The position numbers and the translations under genes were made by a program. A DNA stretch of 44,750 nucleotides from an uncultured Formosa sp. Lineage in GTDB: Bacteria > Bacteroidota > Bacteroidia > Flavobacteriales > Flavobacteriaceae. Below the pieces are notes generated by a model that was not told the origin of the DNA, searched no databases, and saw only the letters and a program-made list of their open reading frames with translations. Positions 24,262-33,509 of this stretch are shown here, one piece after another. Numbering within the stretch: position 1 is the stretch's first letter; each line of letters opens with the position of its first letter. Location: NCBI GenBank assembly GCA_913052445.1, contig CAJXDP010000012.1, positions 1 to 44,750 on the forward strand, given 5' to 3'.

Positions 24262-25137
24262 ATGAGTGTAGAAACACTTTCATCTCCAATTATACGTCAA
24301 CCCAAACCTAAATGGCTTCGTGTAAAACTGCCTACTGGAAAAAAATATACAGAGCTAAGGGGTCTTGTCGATAAATACAGTCTCAACACTATTTGTACCT
24401 CAGGAAGCTGCCCTAATATGGGTGAATGCTGGGGAGAAGGGACTGCTACCTTTATGATTCTAGGAAATGTGTGTACTAGATCTTGTGGGTTTTGTGGAGT
24501 TAAAACAGGACGGCCAGAAACCGTTGATTGGGATGAACCTGAAAAAGTAGCTAGGTCAATTAAAATAATGGACATCAAACATGCTGTTCTTACTAGCGTT
24601 GATAGAGATGACCTAAAAGACATGGGAAGTATTATGTGGGCCGAAACCGTTAAGGCAGTTAGACGAATGAATCCAAACACTACTATGGAAACGTTAATTC
24701 CTGATTTTCAAGGAATTGAAAAACACATTAACCGAATTATTGAAGTATCACCAGAAGTTGTATCTCATAATATGGAGACAGTTAGGCGTCTTACTAGAGA
24801 AGTTCGAATTCAGGCTAAATACGAGAAAAGTCTAGGAGTTTTAAAATACCTAAAAGATAATGGGCAACGTCGTACAAAGACAGGTCTTATGCTTGGCCTT
24901 GGAGAAACGCGTGATGAAGTTATTCAAACACTACATGACATTAGAAATGCGGACGTAGATGTGGTCACTATCGGCCAATACTTACAACCAAGTAAAAAAC
25001 ATTTACCTGTCAAGCAATTTATCACCCCAGATCAATTCAAAGAATATAAAACTATTGGATTGGAACTTGGTTTCCGCCACGTTGAGAGTAGTGCATTAGT
25101 CAGATCTTCTTATAAAGCTCAAAAACACATCAACTAG
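24262..25137 (+). CDS. lipA: Lipoyl synthase
   Basis: The 291-residue radical SAM enzyme inserts two sulfurs into octanoyl groups on the E2 and H proteins of 2-oxoacid dehydrogenases and the glycine cleavage system. It carries the auxiliary-cluster cysteines C45, C50 and C56 ('CTSGSCPNMGEC') and the radical SAM cysteines C71, C75 and C78 ('CTRSCGFC'). The C-terminal 'ESSALVRSSYKA' provides the serine ligand region. Length is typical. It appears to be transcribed alone, convergent with lpxK. Confidence 0.96.
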   Translation: MSVETLSSPIIRQPKPKWLRVKLPTGKKYTELRGLVDKYSLNTICTSGSCPNMGECWGEGTATFMILGNVCTRSCGFCGVKTGRPETVDWDEPEKVARSIKIMDIKHAVLTSVDRDDLKDMGSIMWAETVKAVRRMNPNTTMETLIPDFQGIEKHINRIIEVSPEVVSHNMETVRRLTREVRIQAKYEKSLGVLKYLKDNGQRRTKTGLMLGLGETRDEVIQTLHDIRNADVDVVTIGQYLQPSKKHLPVKQFITPDQFKEYKTIGLELGFRHVESSALVRSSYKAQKHIN

Positions 25138-25200
25138 CCTTAGTTAATTTAATTATAAATTAGTTTGGACGTAAATTGATTTAATTTATAGGACAACTTA

Positions 25201-26211
25201 TTAAGCAATGTGATGCTTAACGTAAGAATCAACTAATTTTTCAAATTCATCTGCTCGGTCTATTTTCAATTGAATAGGTAAATAATAAATCTGGTTCTGT
25301 GAATCAGAACTCAAACGTGAGAAATCTTTTTCAGTGGTCAACACTAAAGGTTTTGAATAAATAAGTTTTAAATCTGATTTAGAAAACCCATGATGATCCT
25401 TGAATTCTAAATGCTCAAAGTCTAGTCCTATTGATTTTAAATGTGCAACTAATGGCGCTGGGTTTGCAATGCCAGTTACTAACGTAAAAACAATGTCTTT
25501 CAAATCATCAACAGGGAGATTCGATCTAGATGATATTAAAACATCACTGTAATGAATACTACTAAAAAAGACCTTCTGATTTGGTTCAGGATTAAGTTGT
25601 TGAATAATACTAGACTTATGCTTTTGACTAAGGCCTTCAGGACTTTTAGTAACTACAATCAATTGGGCTCTTTTAGCACCTGACTTAGGTTCCCTCAAAT
25701 TGCCTGTAGGCAATACATAATCAGAACAGTAAAGTTGATCGTAAGCGGTAAGCAAAATATTAAACCCTGCTAAAACTTTTCGATGCTGGAAAGCATCGTC
25801 TAGTAATACAACTTCAATAGATGGTTTCGATTTTTTTAAAAGTTCTAATCCATTTTGACGGTCCGCATCAACAGCTACTGTGATGTCTTTAAACTTATTA
25901 AAAAACTGTAAAGGCTCATCTCCAATATCTTGAGAGGTTGGTTGTAAATCAGCTATAACAAACCCTTTGGAATTACGACCATACCCACGACTTAGTGTCG
26001 CTATCTGATATTCTTTCTTTAAAAATGAAACTAAGTACTCAACCATGGGTGTTTTTCCTGTTCCACCAACTGACAAATTTCCAATACAAATAAGAGGAAA
26101 GTCATATGTAGTCGACTTAAAAAAAGACAAGTCATATAATTTATTTCTTAAAAACACCACAAAATAATAAAGGGGCACAAAGGGGAATAATATTTTTCTT
26201 AAAAGCTTCAT
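25201..26211 (-). CDS. lpxK: Tetraacyldisaccharide 4'-kinase
   Basis: The 336-residue inner-membrane kinase phosphorylates the 4' position of the lipid A precursor disaccharide. It has an N-terminal membrane-associated helix (residues 6-24), the P-loop 'SVGGTGKT' (47-54), 'ATLSRGYGRNSKG', 'GDEPLQF' and 'VLLDDAFQHRKV'. I chose the ATG at 26209-26211. The frame extends 13 residues further, but those run into the divergent nif3 promoter region. The presence of lpxK confirms a lipid A-bearing outer membrane. Confidence 0.93.
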   Translation of the reverse strand: MKLLRKILFPFVPLYYFVVFLRNKLYDLSFFKSTTYDFPLICIGNLSVGGTGKTPMVEYLVSFLKKEYQIATLSRGYGRNSKGFVIADLQPTSQDIGDEPLQFFNKFKDITVAVDADRQNGLELLKKSKPSIEVVLLDDAFQHRKVLAGFNILLTAYDQLYCSDYVLPTGNLREPKSGAKRAQLIVVTKSPEGLSQKHKSSIIQQLNPEPNQKVFFSSIHYSDVLISSRSNLPVDDLKDIVFTLVTGIANPAPLVAHLKSIGLDFEHLEFKDHHGFSKSDLKLIYSKPLVLTTEKDFSRLSSDSQNQIYYLPIQLKIDRADEFEKLVDSYVKHHIA

Positions 26212-26231
26212 TACTACGAAAGTAATTATTT

Positions 26232-26239
26232 TATCTTTG
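26232..26239 (+). promoter_or_regulatory. -7 box (TATCTTTG) for nif3
   Basis: TATCTTTG matches TAnnTTTG and ends 17 bases before the nif3 ATG, in the 45-base gap that also carries the start region of divergent lpxK. Confidence 0.5.
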
Positions 26240-26256
26240 ATGTTAAACAAAAATTT

Positions 26257-27351
26257 ATGATAGTTCAGGATGTAATAACAGACTTAGAGGCATTAGCCCC
26301 ACTTGCATATGCTGAAGAATTTGACAACGTAGGTCTATTAGTGGGAAATAAAAACATGAAGTTAACGGGCGTATTAGTCACACTCGACACGCTTGAAACT
26401 GTTGTAGATGAGGCTATTGAGAAAAATTGCAACCTCATTGTTAGCTTCCACCCCATTATATTTAAAGGGTTAAAAAAGATAACTGGAAACAGCTATGTTG
26501 AACGTGTGGTTTTAAAAGCAATTGAAAATAAAATTGCGATTTATGCGATTCACACTGCCTTAGATAATACTTTTGAAGGTTCAAATGCAGGGCTGTGTGA
26601 AATTTTAGGACTTCAACACAAAACAATACTTATTCCACAAGCGGGAACTATAAAACAACTAACTACTTATGTACCAAAAGAAAATGTAGAAGCTGTTAGG
26701 ACTGCCTTATTTGAAGTTGGGGCTGGGAGTATCGGAAATTATAGCAACTGTAGTTTTAATATTAATGTAGAAGGTACATTTAAGGGCAATGAAAATTCAA
26801 ATCCCTTTGTAGGGAAGAAACATGTTCTACAAATAGAAAAAGAGGTACAGCTTAACATAAACTTTGAAAAACACCTTGAGAAATCTGTCATAGAAACACT
26901 ATTTCAAAATCACCCCTATGAAGAAGTAGCTTATGAAATAATTACATTAGAAAACTCAAATCAAAATATTGGAATAGGAATGATCGGACTTTTAGAAATC
27001 CCTATGAGCAGTTCTGAATTTTTAAATTTTATAAAAATTAAGTTTAATAGCTCTCTAATACGGCACTCCGAATTATTAAATACCTCCATCCACAAAGTGG
27101 CTGTGTTGGGGGGGTCTGGAAGCTTTGCAATAGAAGCCGCTAAATCTTCTGGTGCTCAAGCGTTTATAACTTCAGATTTAAAATACCATGATTTTTATAA
27201 GGCAGAAGGCAAACTTTTATTAGCTGATATAGGACACTATGAAAGTGAACATCATATAAAAAATATTTTAGTTGCATATCTTAAGAAAAAAATTACTAGT
27301 TTTGCAGTCGTTTTATCAACGATAAATACAAATCCTGTAAAGTATATATAA
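26257..27351 (+). CDS. Nif3-like dinuclear metal-centre protein
   Basis: The 364-residue protein belongs to the NIF3/DUF34 family, also annotated as GTP cyclohydrolase 1 type 2. It has 'LAPLAYAEEFDNVGLLVG', 'NLIVSFHPIIFKGLKK' and 'AIYAIHTALDNTFEGSNAGL' at the N-terminus. The C-terminal metal residues are in 'SSGAQAFITSDLKYHDFYKAEGKLLLADIGHYESEH'. Between them lies an inserted PII-like domain (about residues 130-240) as in the long bacterial forms. These proteins form hexameric toroids with two metals per subunit; the physiological reaction is still unclear. The gene is 2 bases upstream of the coiled-coil gene, a pairing common in bacteria. Confidence 0.92.
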   Translation: MIVQDVITDLEALAPLAYAEEFDNVGLLVGNKNMKLTGVLVTLDTLETVVDEAIEKNCNLIVSFHPIIFKGLKKITGNSYVERVVLKAIENKIAIYAIHTALDNTFEGSNAGLCEILGLQHKTILIPQAGTIKQLTTYVPKENVEAVRTALFEVGAGSIGNYSNCSFNINVEGTFKGNENSNPFVGKKHVLQIEKEVQLNINFEKHLEKSVIETLFQNHPYEEVAYEIITLENSNQNIGIGMIGLLEIPMSSSEFLNFIKIKFNSSLIRHSELLNTSIHKVAVLGGSGSFAIEAAKSSGAQAFITSDLKYHDFYKAEGKLLLADIGHYESEHHIKNILVAYLKKKITSFAVVLSTINTNPVKYI

Positions 27352-27353
27352 GC

Positions 27354-28133
27354 ATGGCTAAAAAGAAAGAATTATCCGTAGAGGAACGATTAAGAGCTCT
27401 TTATGATTTACAATTAATTGACTCACGAGTTGACGAGATCAGAAATGTTCGCGGAGAGCTTCCCTTAGAAGTTCGTGATCTTGAAGATGACGTTGAAGGT
27501 TTCAAACTTAGAGTTCAAAAATTAGAAGATAATCTAACAGAAGTTGAATCTCAAATCAAATCCAAAAAGAATCTTATTGAAGAAGCTAAAGGATTGATTA
27601 AAAAATATTCCGAACAACAAAAAAATGTTCGTAACAACCGTGAGTTTAATTCTTTAAGTAAAGAAGTTGAGTTTCAAGAGTTAGAAATTCAGTTAGCAGA
27701 AAAACACATTAAAGAGTTTAGTGCTCAAATTGAACAAAAAAAGGAATTTATTAATGGAACCAGAGAACGTTTAGAAGAACGTGAAACTCATTTGAAGCAC
27801 AAAAAAGCAGACTTAAATGATATTCTTGCTGAAACTGAAAAAGAAGAAAAACTTTTATTGTCTAAGTCTGATGATTACAAGACTAATATCGAAGCTAGAC
27901 TCGTAGCTGCTTACACTAAAATACGTGCAAGTGTAAAAAATGGATTAGCAATTGTACCTATTGAAAGAGGTGCTTCTGGTGGATCTTACTTTACAATTCC
28001 TCCTCAAATTCAAATGGAGATTGCCGCACGTAAAAAAATCATTACGGATGAGCATAGCGGTCGAATATTAGTTGATGCCGCATTAGCGGAAGAACAAAGG
28101 CTTAAAATGGAAAAACTATTTTCCAAGCTATAA
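27354..28133 (+). CDS. Coiled-coil protein with cysteine-less C4 zinc-ribbon fold
   Basis: The 259-residue protein starts with a long, charged antiparallel coiled coil (about residues 10-175). It ends with the 'C4-type zinc ribbon' (zf-RING_7) region. The scaffold is intact ('V-RGASGGSYFTIPPQIQMEIAARKKIITDEHSGRILV', residues 204-240), but the CxxC and CxxCG knuckles are GASGGS and DEHSG. The whole protein contains no cysteine, so it cannot bind zinc in the classical way. It is co-transcribed with nif3 and followed by a strong terminator. Related proteins have been suggested to bind RNA or act in flagellar/tRNA contexts; the role here is unknown. Confidence 0.88.
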   Translation: MAKKKELSVEERLRALYDLQLIDSRVDEIRNVRGELPLEVRDLEDDVEGFKLRVQKLEDNLTEVESQIKSKKNLIEEAKGLIKKYSEQQKNVRNNREFNSLSKEVEFQELEIQLAEKHIKEFSAQIEQKKEFINGTRERLEERETHLKHKKADLNDILAETEKEEKLLLSKSDDYKTNIEARLVAAYTKIRASVKNGLAIVPIERGASGGSYFTIPPQIQMEIAARKKIITDEHSGRILVDAALAEEQRLKMEKLFSKL

Positions 28134-28153
28134 TTAATTAAGCCTAATTACTT

Positions 28154-28180
28154 AAAAGCCTTCGTAAAACGAAGGCTTTT
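28154..28180 (+). terminator. Rho-independent terminator of the nif3 operon
   Basis: A perfect 12-base stem (28154-28165 with 28169-28180, core GCCTTCGT/ACGAAGGC) closes an AAA loop and is followed by TTATTT. It lies 20 bases after the coiled-coil gene and before the oppositely regulated msrA. Confidence 0.88.
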
Positions 28181-28246
28181 TTATTTAGTATAACTTTCAC
28201 ATCTTTGTAGAAAAAGGAGTGTACATTAGTAAAAAATAAATTCCTG

Positions 28247-28897
28247 ATGAAGACAATCTTATATATATTAGTTAGTTTAAACTTAAGCCTAGTTAGTTGC
28301 CAAACTAAAAAAACTAAAGCAAAGCAAGAAGCTATTATTAATGCTAAAGCCATTGAAGTTCCCGTTCAAGACGGCTTAGCTAAAGCCTATTTTGCCAGTG
28401 GATGCTTTTGGTGTGTTGAAGCCGTGTATGAGAGTGTGAACGGAGTAAGCGAAGTAATTAATGGTTATGCAGGTGGACACACCGAAAACCCTACTTACCA
28501 ACTAAGTAATACGGGCAGAACTGGTCATGCAGAAGCTGTTGAAGTTTTATATGACCCAACGATTGTGAGTTTCTCAACCCTTTTAGAAGTCTATTTTGGG
28601 TCACAAGACATAACTCAAGTTAATGGTCAAGGTCCAGATAATGGCTCCCAATATCGTTCTATTATTTTTTATCAGAACCAAGATCAAAAAGAAGATATTA
28701 TTAATAAAATAAAACAACTTACAAATGAGCTAAATGTAAATATTGCTGCTGAAGTATATCCATTTCTAAAGTTCTGGCAAGGCGAAGATTATCATCAAAA
28801 CTACGAGAGACTTCACCCAAACAACCCTTATATAATAAATATTTCTATTCCAAGATTAAGAAAATTTCAGCGAAAATTTAAACACTTGCTAAAATAA
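28247..28897 (+). CDS. msrA: Lipoprotein peptide methionine-S-sulfoxide reductase
   Basis: The 216-residue enzyme reduces methionine-S-sulfoxide in proteins. The catalytic motif GCFWC is present (C53), followed by 'GYAGGHTENPTY', 'TGHAEAVEV', 'DNGSQYRSIIFY' and 'FWQGEDYHQNY'. The N-terminus is a lipoprotein signal (MKTILYILVSLNLSLVSC) with the lipidated cysteine at position 18, so the enzyme works in the periplasm or on a membrane surface. C-terminal resolving cysteines are absent, which suggests recycling through another route. It is monocistronic. Confidence 0.93.
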   Translation: MKTILYILVSLNLSLVSCQTKKTKAKQEAIINAKAIEVPVQDGLAKAYFASGCFWCVEAVYESVNGVSEVINGYAGGHTENPTYQLSNTGRTGHAEAVEVLYDPTIVSFSTLLEVYFGSQDITQVNGQGPDNGSQYRSIIFYQNQDQKEDIINKIKQLTNELNVNIAAEVYPFLKFWQGEDYHQNYERLHPNNPYIINISIPRLRKFQRKFKHLLK

Positions 28898-28943
28898 GGA
28901 GGTAAACTTTAAATTATCCGTATTATTTTAAATCGAAAATGCT

Positions 28944-28951
28944 TATTTTTG
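28944..28951 (+). promoter_or_regulatory. -7 box (TATTTTTG) for the kynurenine operon
   Basis: TATTTTTG matches TAnnTTTG and ends 22 bases before the TTG start of kynU. This is the only promoter-like element ahead of the eight-gene rightward run, so it is the best candidate for the operon promoter. No -33 box or repressor-type repeat is obvious. Confidence 0.45.
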
Positions 28952-28973
28952 GTAGAATACTAAATTCAAGAAA

Positions 28974-30245
28974 TTGATAAATTTCAAGCCAGGAATCGAA
29001 TATGCCAAAGACCAAGACTTACATGATCCTATAGCTCATTGTCGCAAAAAGTTTCACATTCCTAAAAATTCTGAGGGGGATGAATGGCTGTATTTTACAG
29101 GTAATTCTCTTGGACTTCAACCGAAAGAAACCAAAAACCATATTAAGCAAGAGCTAGATGACTGGGCTAATTTAGGAGTAGAGGGTCATTTTGAAGCCAA
29201 AAACCCTTGGATGCCCTACCACGAGTTTCTTACCAAAACAATGGCTCAAATTGTAGGAGCTAAACCCATAGAGGTAGTGATAATGAATACATTAACTACA
29301 AACCTACATTTGTTAATGGTATCCTTTTATCAACCCACGAAATTAAAACATAAAATTCTTATTGAGAGTGATGCCTTTCCCTCCGATCGGTATGCTGTAG
29401 AAACCCAATTAAAATTTCATGGATTTGAGCCGTCAGATTCATTAATTGAATGGTCTCCAAGAAAAGGAGAAGCGCTCCTTAATATTGAAGATTTGGAGTC
29501 AATTCTTGAATCACAAGGCGAAGAAATCGCATTACTTTTAGTCGGTGGAGTCAATTATTATACTGGACAATATTTAGATTTAAAAAAAATCGGTCAGCTT
29601 GGACATGGAAAAGGATGTAAAGTAGGGATTGACTTGGCGCACGGAGTTGGAAATATTCAGCCAAACCTACACGAAAGTGGTGTCGATTTTGCTGCATGGT
29701 GTACTTATAAATATATGAACTCTGGACCTGGAAGTCTCGGAGGAATATTTGTTCATGAACGTTATGCAAACGATCAAACTTTGAAACGATTTGCAGGGTG
29801 GTGGAGTCAAAATAAAGAAATAAGATTTGATATGAGACAGCCTCTAGACATCACTCCTGGAGCCGAAGGTTGGCAGCTGAGTAATCCTCCAATTTTATCT
29901 ATGGCCGCTATCAAAGCGTCTTTAGAATTGTTTAATGAAGTTGGAATGAATGCCTTAATAAAGAAATCTAGACTACTTACGGGATATTTAGAATATCTTA
30001 TCTTAAAATTAAACAATGAAGATATTTCTATTATCACTCCAAGAGACCCAAAACAAAGAGGGTGTCAATTATCGATACAGGTTAAAAATGCTAACAAATC
30101 TTTACACACAAAACTAACAGAAGCACATGTGATTACTGACTGGAGAACTCCAGACGTCATACGCTGTGCGCCAGTACCATTTTATAACTCATTTGAAGAT
30201 GTTTATAAAATGGTCGAAAAATTAAAAAATATTCTAAATGCCTAA
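28974..30245 (+). CDS. kynU: Kynureninase
   Basis: The 423-residue PLP enzyme cleaves kynurenine or 3-hydroxykynurenine to (3-hydroxy)anthranilate and alanine. Family blocks are 'YFTGNSLGLQPK', 'NTLTTNLHLLMVSFY', 'ESDAFPSDRYAVETQ', 'LVGGVNYYTGQ' and 'GIDLAHGVGN'. The PLP lysine is K246 in 'DFAAWCTYKYMNSGPGS', followed by 'GWWSQN'. The start is a TTG at 28974. An in-frame stop lies seven codons upstream, and no ATG precedes conserved sequence. The gene opens the operon, and its end overlaps the kmo start by 8 bases. Confidence 0.95.
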   Translation: MINFKPGIEYAKDQDLHDPIAHCRKKFHIPKNSEGDEWLYFTGNSLGLQPKETKNHIKQELDDWANLGVEGHFEAKNPWMPYHEFLTKTMAQIVGAKPIEVVIMNTLTTNLHLLMVSFYQPTKLKHKILIESDAFPSDRYAVETQLKFHGFEPSDSLIEWSPRKGEALLNIEDLESILESQGEEIALLLVGGVNYYTGQYLDLKKIGQLGHGKGCKVGIDLAHGVGNIQPNLHESGVDFAAWCTYKYMNSGPGSLGGIFVHERYANDQTLKRFAGWWSQNKEIRFDMRQPLDITPGAEGWQLSNPPILSMAAIKASLELFNEVGMNALIKKSRLLTGYLEYLILKLNNEDISIITPRDPKQRGCQLSIQVKNANKSLHTKLTEAHVITDWRTPDVIRCAPVPFYNSFEDVYKMVEKLKNILNA

Positions 30246-31641
30246 AAAAGAAAGCATATTAATAATTGGAGCTGGACTTTGTGGATCCCTGCTTGCCCTA
30301 AGACTTGGACAGCGTGGGTTTAAAGTTCATGTAGTAGAGATGCGTCCTGATTTAAGAACTGTGGATATAAGCGCTGGACGCTCCATTAACTTAGCCTTTT
30401 CTAATCGCGGACTTAAAGCGATTAAATTGGTAGGGCTAGAATCAAAGGTCAAATCGTTATGTATTCCTATGCATGGTCGAATGGTACATGATATTAAAGG
30501 AAATACATTTCTATCAAACTATAGTGGACGTGATAATGAATCTATAAATTCAATTTCAAGAGAGTTACTAACTGCTCTACTACTTGACGAGGCAGAAGCC
30601 CTTGAGAATGTCACTATAGAATTCCAAAAACGCTGTACTAACGTAGACTTTGAAAATAAGCAAGCCTCTTTTGAAGATGACATTTCTGAAACTAGTTTTA
30701 AAATTTATGCAGATCTCATATTTGGAACAGATGGTGCAGGTTCTGCACTTCGAAAAAGTTACTTTAAAGATCGTAAGTTTTTATTTAGTTTTTCTCAAAA
30801 CTATCTTACACATGGCTATAAAGAGCTGACTATTCAGCCCGATCAAAATGGCGGTTTCAAAACGTTTAAGAATGCACTTCACATATGGCCAAGGGGCGAC
30901 TTCATGATTATAGCATTACCTAATTTAGATGGAAGCTTTACAGTTACACTGTTTTTAAGTTATGAATCCGGAACCTACAATTTCAACAACCTCACTAATC
31001 CTGAAATTGTAACTGAATTTTTTAAAAAGGAGTTTCCTGACGCACTTGAACTCATGCCAAATTTAGCTATTGAGTTTTTCGAAAACCCAACTGCTCCTTT
31101 AGGAACTATTAAATGTTTTCCTTGGAATTACAAAGGACACAGCCTACTGCTGGGGGATTCTGCCCATGCAATCGTTCCTTTTTACGGACAAGGTATGAAT
31201 GCTTCTTTTGAAGATGTTGTTGAATTCGATGCGTTTTTAGATACACATGAAGGAAACTGGGAAGATACTTTCAAAGACTTTCAAAACCGAAGAAAAGTAG
31301 ACACTGACGGCATTGCGGATCTAGCGATTGATAACTTTCACGAGATGAAAGACCATGTTGCTAATCCAATATTTCAAGAGAAAAGAAAAATAGAAATGGC
31401 TCTAGAAGCAGAATTCCCAGAGGTTTACCATTCAAAATATTCGCTCGTCACCTTTAAAGAAACCATTGGTTATAACGAAGCTATGACTATTGGACGCGCC
31501 CAAGACAAGGCTATATTAAGTATGTTGGCAGCTAACAAAATAAGCCTAAAAGAAAATCTTGAGGAGTTGCTTAAAAAAGTACAAGAAGAAACGAGTAATA
31601 TCCTTATGGAAGACACTATTGCTAGAACATTTAAGTATTAA
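30238..31641 (+). CDS. kmo: Kynurenine 3-monooxygenase
   Basis: The 467-residue flavin monooxygenase hydroxylates kynurenine to 3-hydroxykynurenine with NADPH and O2. It has the dinucleotide-binding GAGLCG (11-16) with E34 at the end of the second strand. 'SINLAFSNRGLKAI' is a KMO hallmark, and 'LLLGDSAHAIVPFYGQGMNASFEDV' is the second FAD motif. The start overlaps kynU by 8 bases. The gene order kynU-kmo is typical for Bacteroidota. Confidence 0.95.
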   Translation: MPKKESILIIGAGLCGSLLALRLGQRGFKVHVVEMRPDLRTVDISAGRSINLAFSNRGLKAIKLVGLESKVKSLCIPMHGRMVHDIKGNTFLSNYSGRDNESINSISRELLTALLLDEAEALENVTIEFQKRCTNVDFENKQASFEDDISETSFKIYADLIFGTDGAGSALRKSYFKDRKFLFSFSQNYLTHGYKELTIQPDQNGGFKTFKNALHIWPRGDFMIIALPNLDGSFTVTLFLSYESGTYNFNNLTNPEIVTEFFKKEFPDALELMPNLAIEFFENPTAPLGTIKCFPWNYKGHSLLLGDSAHAIVPFYGQGMNASFEDVVEFDAFLDTHEGNWEDTFKDFQNRRKVDTDGIADLAIDNFHEMKDHVANPIFQEKRKIEMALEAEFPEVYHSKYSLVTFKETIGYNEAMTIGRAQDKAILSMLAANKISLKENLEELLKKVQEETSNILMEDTIARTFKY

Positions 31642-31655
31642 TTAAATAGAAAACT

Positions 31656-32060
31656 ATGAGTACTAAAGTAACACCAAGAGGCGCATATCCACATACCAAA
31701 CGAGTAGGCGATTTTATCTTTGTTTCTGGAACAAGCTCAAGACGAAAAGATAATAGTATTGCAGGCGTGGACATTATCGATGATATGAACACCAAGCACT
31801 TAAATATCGAAACTCAAACTCGTGAAGTCCTGAAAAACATAAATACTAATTTAATAAGTGAAGGTGCTAGCCTGGATGATGTGGTAGACGTTACCTCTTT
31901 TTTAGTAAATATGAATGATTTTTCAGGTTATAATAAAGTTTACAGTGAATTTTTTAAGCCTGAAAATGGCCCGACCCGAACAACCGTTGCAGTACATCAA
32001 CTACCACATCCGGATTTGGTAATCGAAATTAAAGTAATGGCCTATAAAAAACAGTTATGA
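31656..32060 (+). CDS. amnD: RidA-family 2-aminomuconate deaminase
   Basis: The 134-residue protein is a RidA/YjgF/UK114 member: '[23 protein letters not shown]', '[28 protein letters not shown]', and the C-terminal substrate residues in '[28 protein letters not shown]' (Arg and Glu). Ordinary RidA hydrolyses enamines and imines. Its place next to aminomuconate-semialdehyde dehydrogenase, and the 'SSRRKDN' stretch after GT, point to the AmnD/NbaF type that deaminates 2-aminomuconate. The next gene starts in its stop codon (ATGA). Specificity is inferred from context. Confidence 0.85.
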   Translation: MSTKVTPRGAYPHTKRVGDFIFVSGTSSRRKDNSIAGVDIIDDMNTKHLNIETQTREVLKNINTNLISEGASLDDVVDVTSFLVNMNDFSGYNKVYSEFFKPENGPTRTTVAVHQLPHPDLVIEIKVMAYKKQL

Positions 32061-33502
32061 TTCAGCTAAAGAACTATATCAATGGTGAATTTCTGGACCC
32101 AATTCAAAACGAATGGCTGGACAACTACAATCCTTCAAACGGAAGTGTGTATGGTCAAACTCCTAACTCAAGCCTAAAAGATATAAATTTAGCGTACAAA
32201 GCGGCCAAAAAAGCTTTTGTATCATGGTCTCAAACTCCCTTAGAAAAACGAAGTGCTATTTTACTAAAAATAGCTTGCCTAATAGAAGATAATCTTGACC
32301 ATTTTGCAGAAGCTGAAAGTAAAGATAATGGCAAACCAATTACGCTAGCCAAAAGTGTCGACATACCTAGAGCAGCCAGTAATTTTAGATTTTTTGGACA
32401 TGCCGTTACACAGTTTCACAGTGAAAGTCATGAAACTAAAAGTGAAAAAACCATTAACTATACACTGAGGCATCCGTTAGGAGTTGTTGGATGTATCTCC
32501 CCATGGAATCTCCCTTTATATTTACTGACCTGGAAAATTGCTCCTGCATTAGCAGCTGGTAATTGTGTGATTGCAAAACCAAGTGAAATTACTCCCTATA
32601 CGGCATTTCTTTTAGGGGAAATTTGTAACGAGGCAGGGCTTCCAAAAGGAGTTTTAAATATCGTACACGGATTAGGCACCATTACAGGTCAAGCGATTGT
32701 TGAACACCCACACATTAAAGCGATCTCATTCACAGGAGGGACAGAAACAGGAAAAATAATTGCAAGAACTGCAGCACCAATGTTTAAGAAACTTTCTCTC
32801 GAACTAGGAGGAAAAAATCCAAATATAATTTTTGCAGATTGTGATTATGAAAAAATGATAACAACGACCGTAAAGTCTTCATTTTCTAATCAAGGACAAA
32901 TTTGTTTGTGTGGTAGTAGAATTTTTGTAGAAGATTCAATTTTTGAGCAATTTAAGATAGATTTTGTAGATCGTGTAAGTCAACTCACTGTAGGCCATCC
33001 ATCAGATGAATCCACTCAGGTTGGTGCCTTAGTTTCAAAAGTACAATACGAAAAAGTACTTTCATTTATTGACGGAGTAGATTCTAATGAAAGTAAATTA
33101 GTATATGGCGGAAAAAGGGTCCGCGTAAAAGGCTATGAAGACGGCTATTACTTAATGCCCACGATTATCGAAGTAGATTCTAATTCGTGTAACTTAAATC
33201 AGGAAGAGATTTTTGGCCCTATCGTTACTATAATGCCTTTTAATTCTGAATCCGATGTTTTAGAAATGGCAAATGATGTTAAATACGGGTTATCAGCTAC
33301 CGTTTGGACCAATAGTTTGAAGCGTAGTTTATATTTTTCTGAACAACTTGAATGTGGAATTGTATGGGTCAATACCTGGATGCAAAGAGATTTGCGCACC
33401 CCTTTTGGCGGGGTTAAATCATCTGGAATAGGTCGAGAGGGTGGATTTGAAGCCCTTCGTTTTTTTACAGAAACAAAAAACATATGTATCAATTACGAAT
33501 AA
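32057..33502 (+). CDS. amnC: 2-aminomuconate-6-semialdehyde dehydrogenase
   Basis: The 481-residue NAD-dependent aldehyde dehydrogenase is complete: '[26 protein letters not shown]' (cofactor site), '[10 protein letters not shown]', the general base E249 in '[10 protein letters not shown]', and the nucleophile C283 in '[13 protein letters not shown]'. 'GCISPWNLP' and the overall pattern match the hydroxymuconic/aminomuconic semialdehyde dehydrogenase group. The operon setting, between aminomuconate deaminase and ACMS decarboxylase, supports aminomuconate semialdehyde as substrate. It overlaps amnD by 4 bases. Confidence 0.9.
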   Translation: MIQLKNYINGEFLDPIQNEWLDNYNPSNGSVYGQTPNSSLKDINLAYKAAKKAFVSWSQTPLEKRSAILLKIACLIEDNLDHFAEAESKDNGKPITLAKSVDIPRAASNFRFFGHAVTQFHSESHETKSEKTINYTLRHPLGVVGCISPWNLPLYLLTWKIAPALAAGNCVIAKPSEITPYTAFLLGEICNEAGLPKGVLNIVHGLGTITGQAIVEHPHIKAISFTGGTETGKIIARTAAPMFKKLSLELGGKNPNIIFADCDYEKMITTTVKSSFSNQGQICLCGSRIFVEDSIFEQFKIDFVDRVSQLTVGHPSDESTQVGALVSKVQYEKVLSFIDGVDSNESKLVYGGKRVRVKGYEDGYYLMPTIIEVDSNSCNLNQEEIFGPIVTIMPFNSESDVLEMANDVKYGLSATVWTNSLKRSLYFSEQLECGIVWVNTWMQRDLRTPFGGVKSSGIGREGGFEALRFFTETKNICINYE

Positions 33503-33509
33503 TAAAAAA

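Noticed and set aside
24297-24680. 127-residue open frame antisense to lipA
   Set aside because: It lies wholly within the strongly conserved lipA gene, and its protein is low-complexity with no recognisable family. It is a shadow of the codon pattern on the other strand.
25154-25190. Inverted repeat TATAAATTA/TAATTTATA between lipA and lpxK as a bidirectional terminator
   Set aside because: The stem is only 9 A/T pairs with a 19-base loop and no clean T-run, which is expected by chance in such AT-rich DNA. I left it out of the features.
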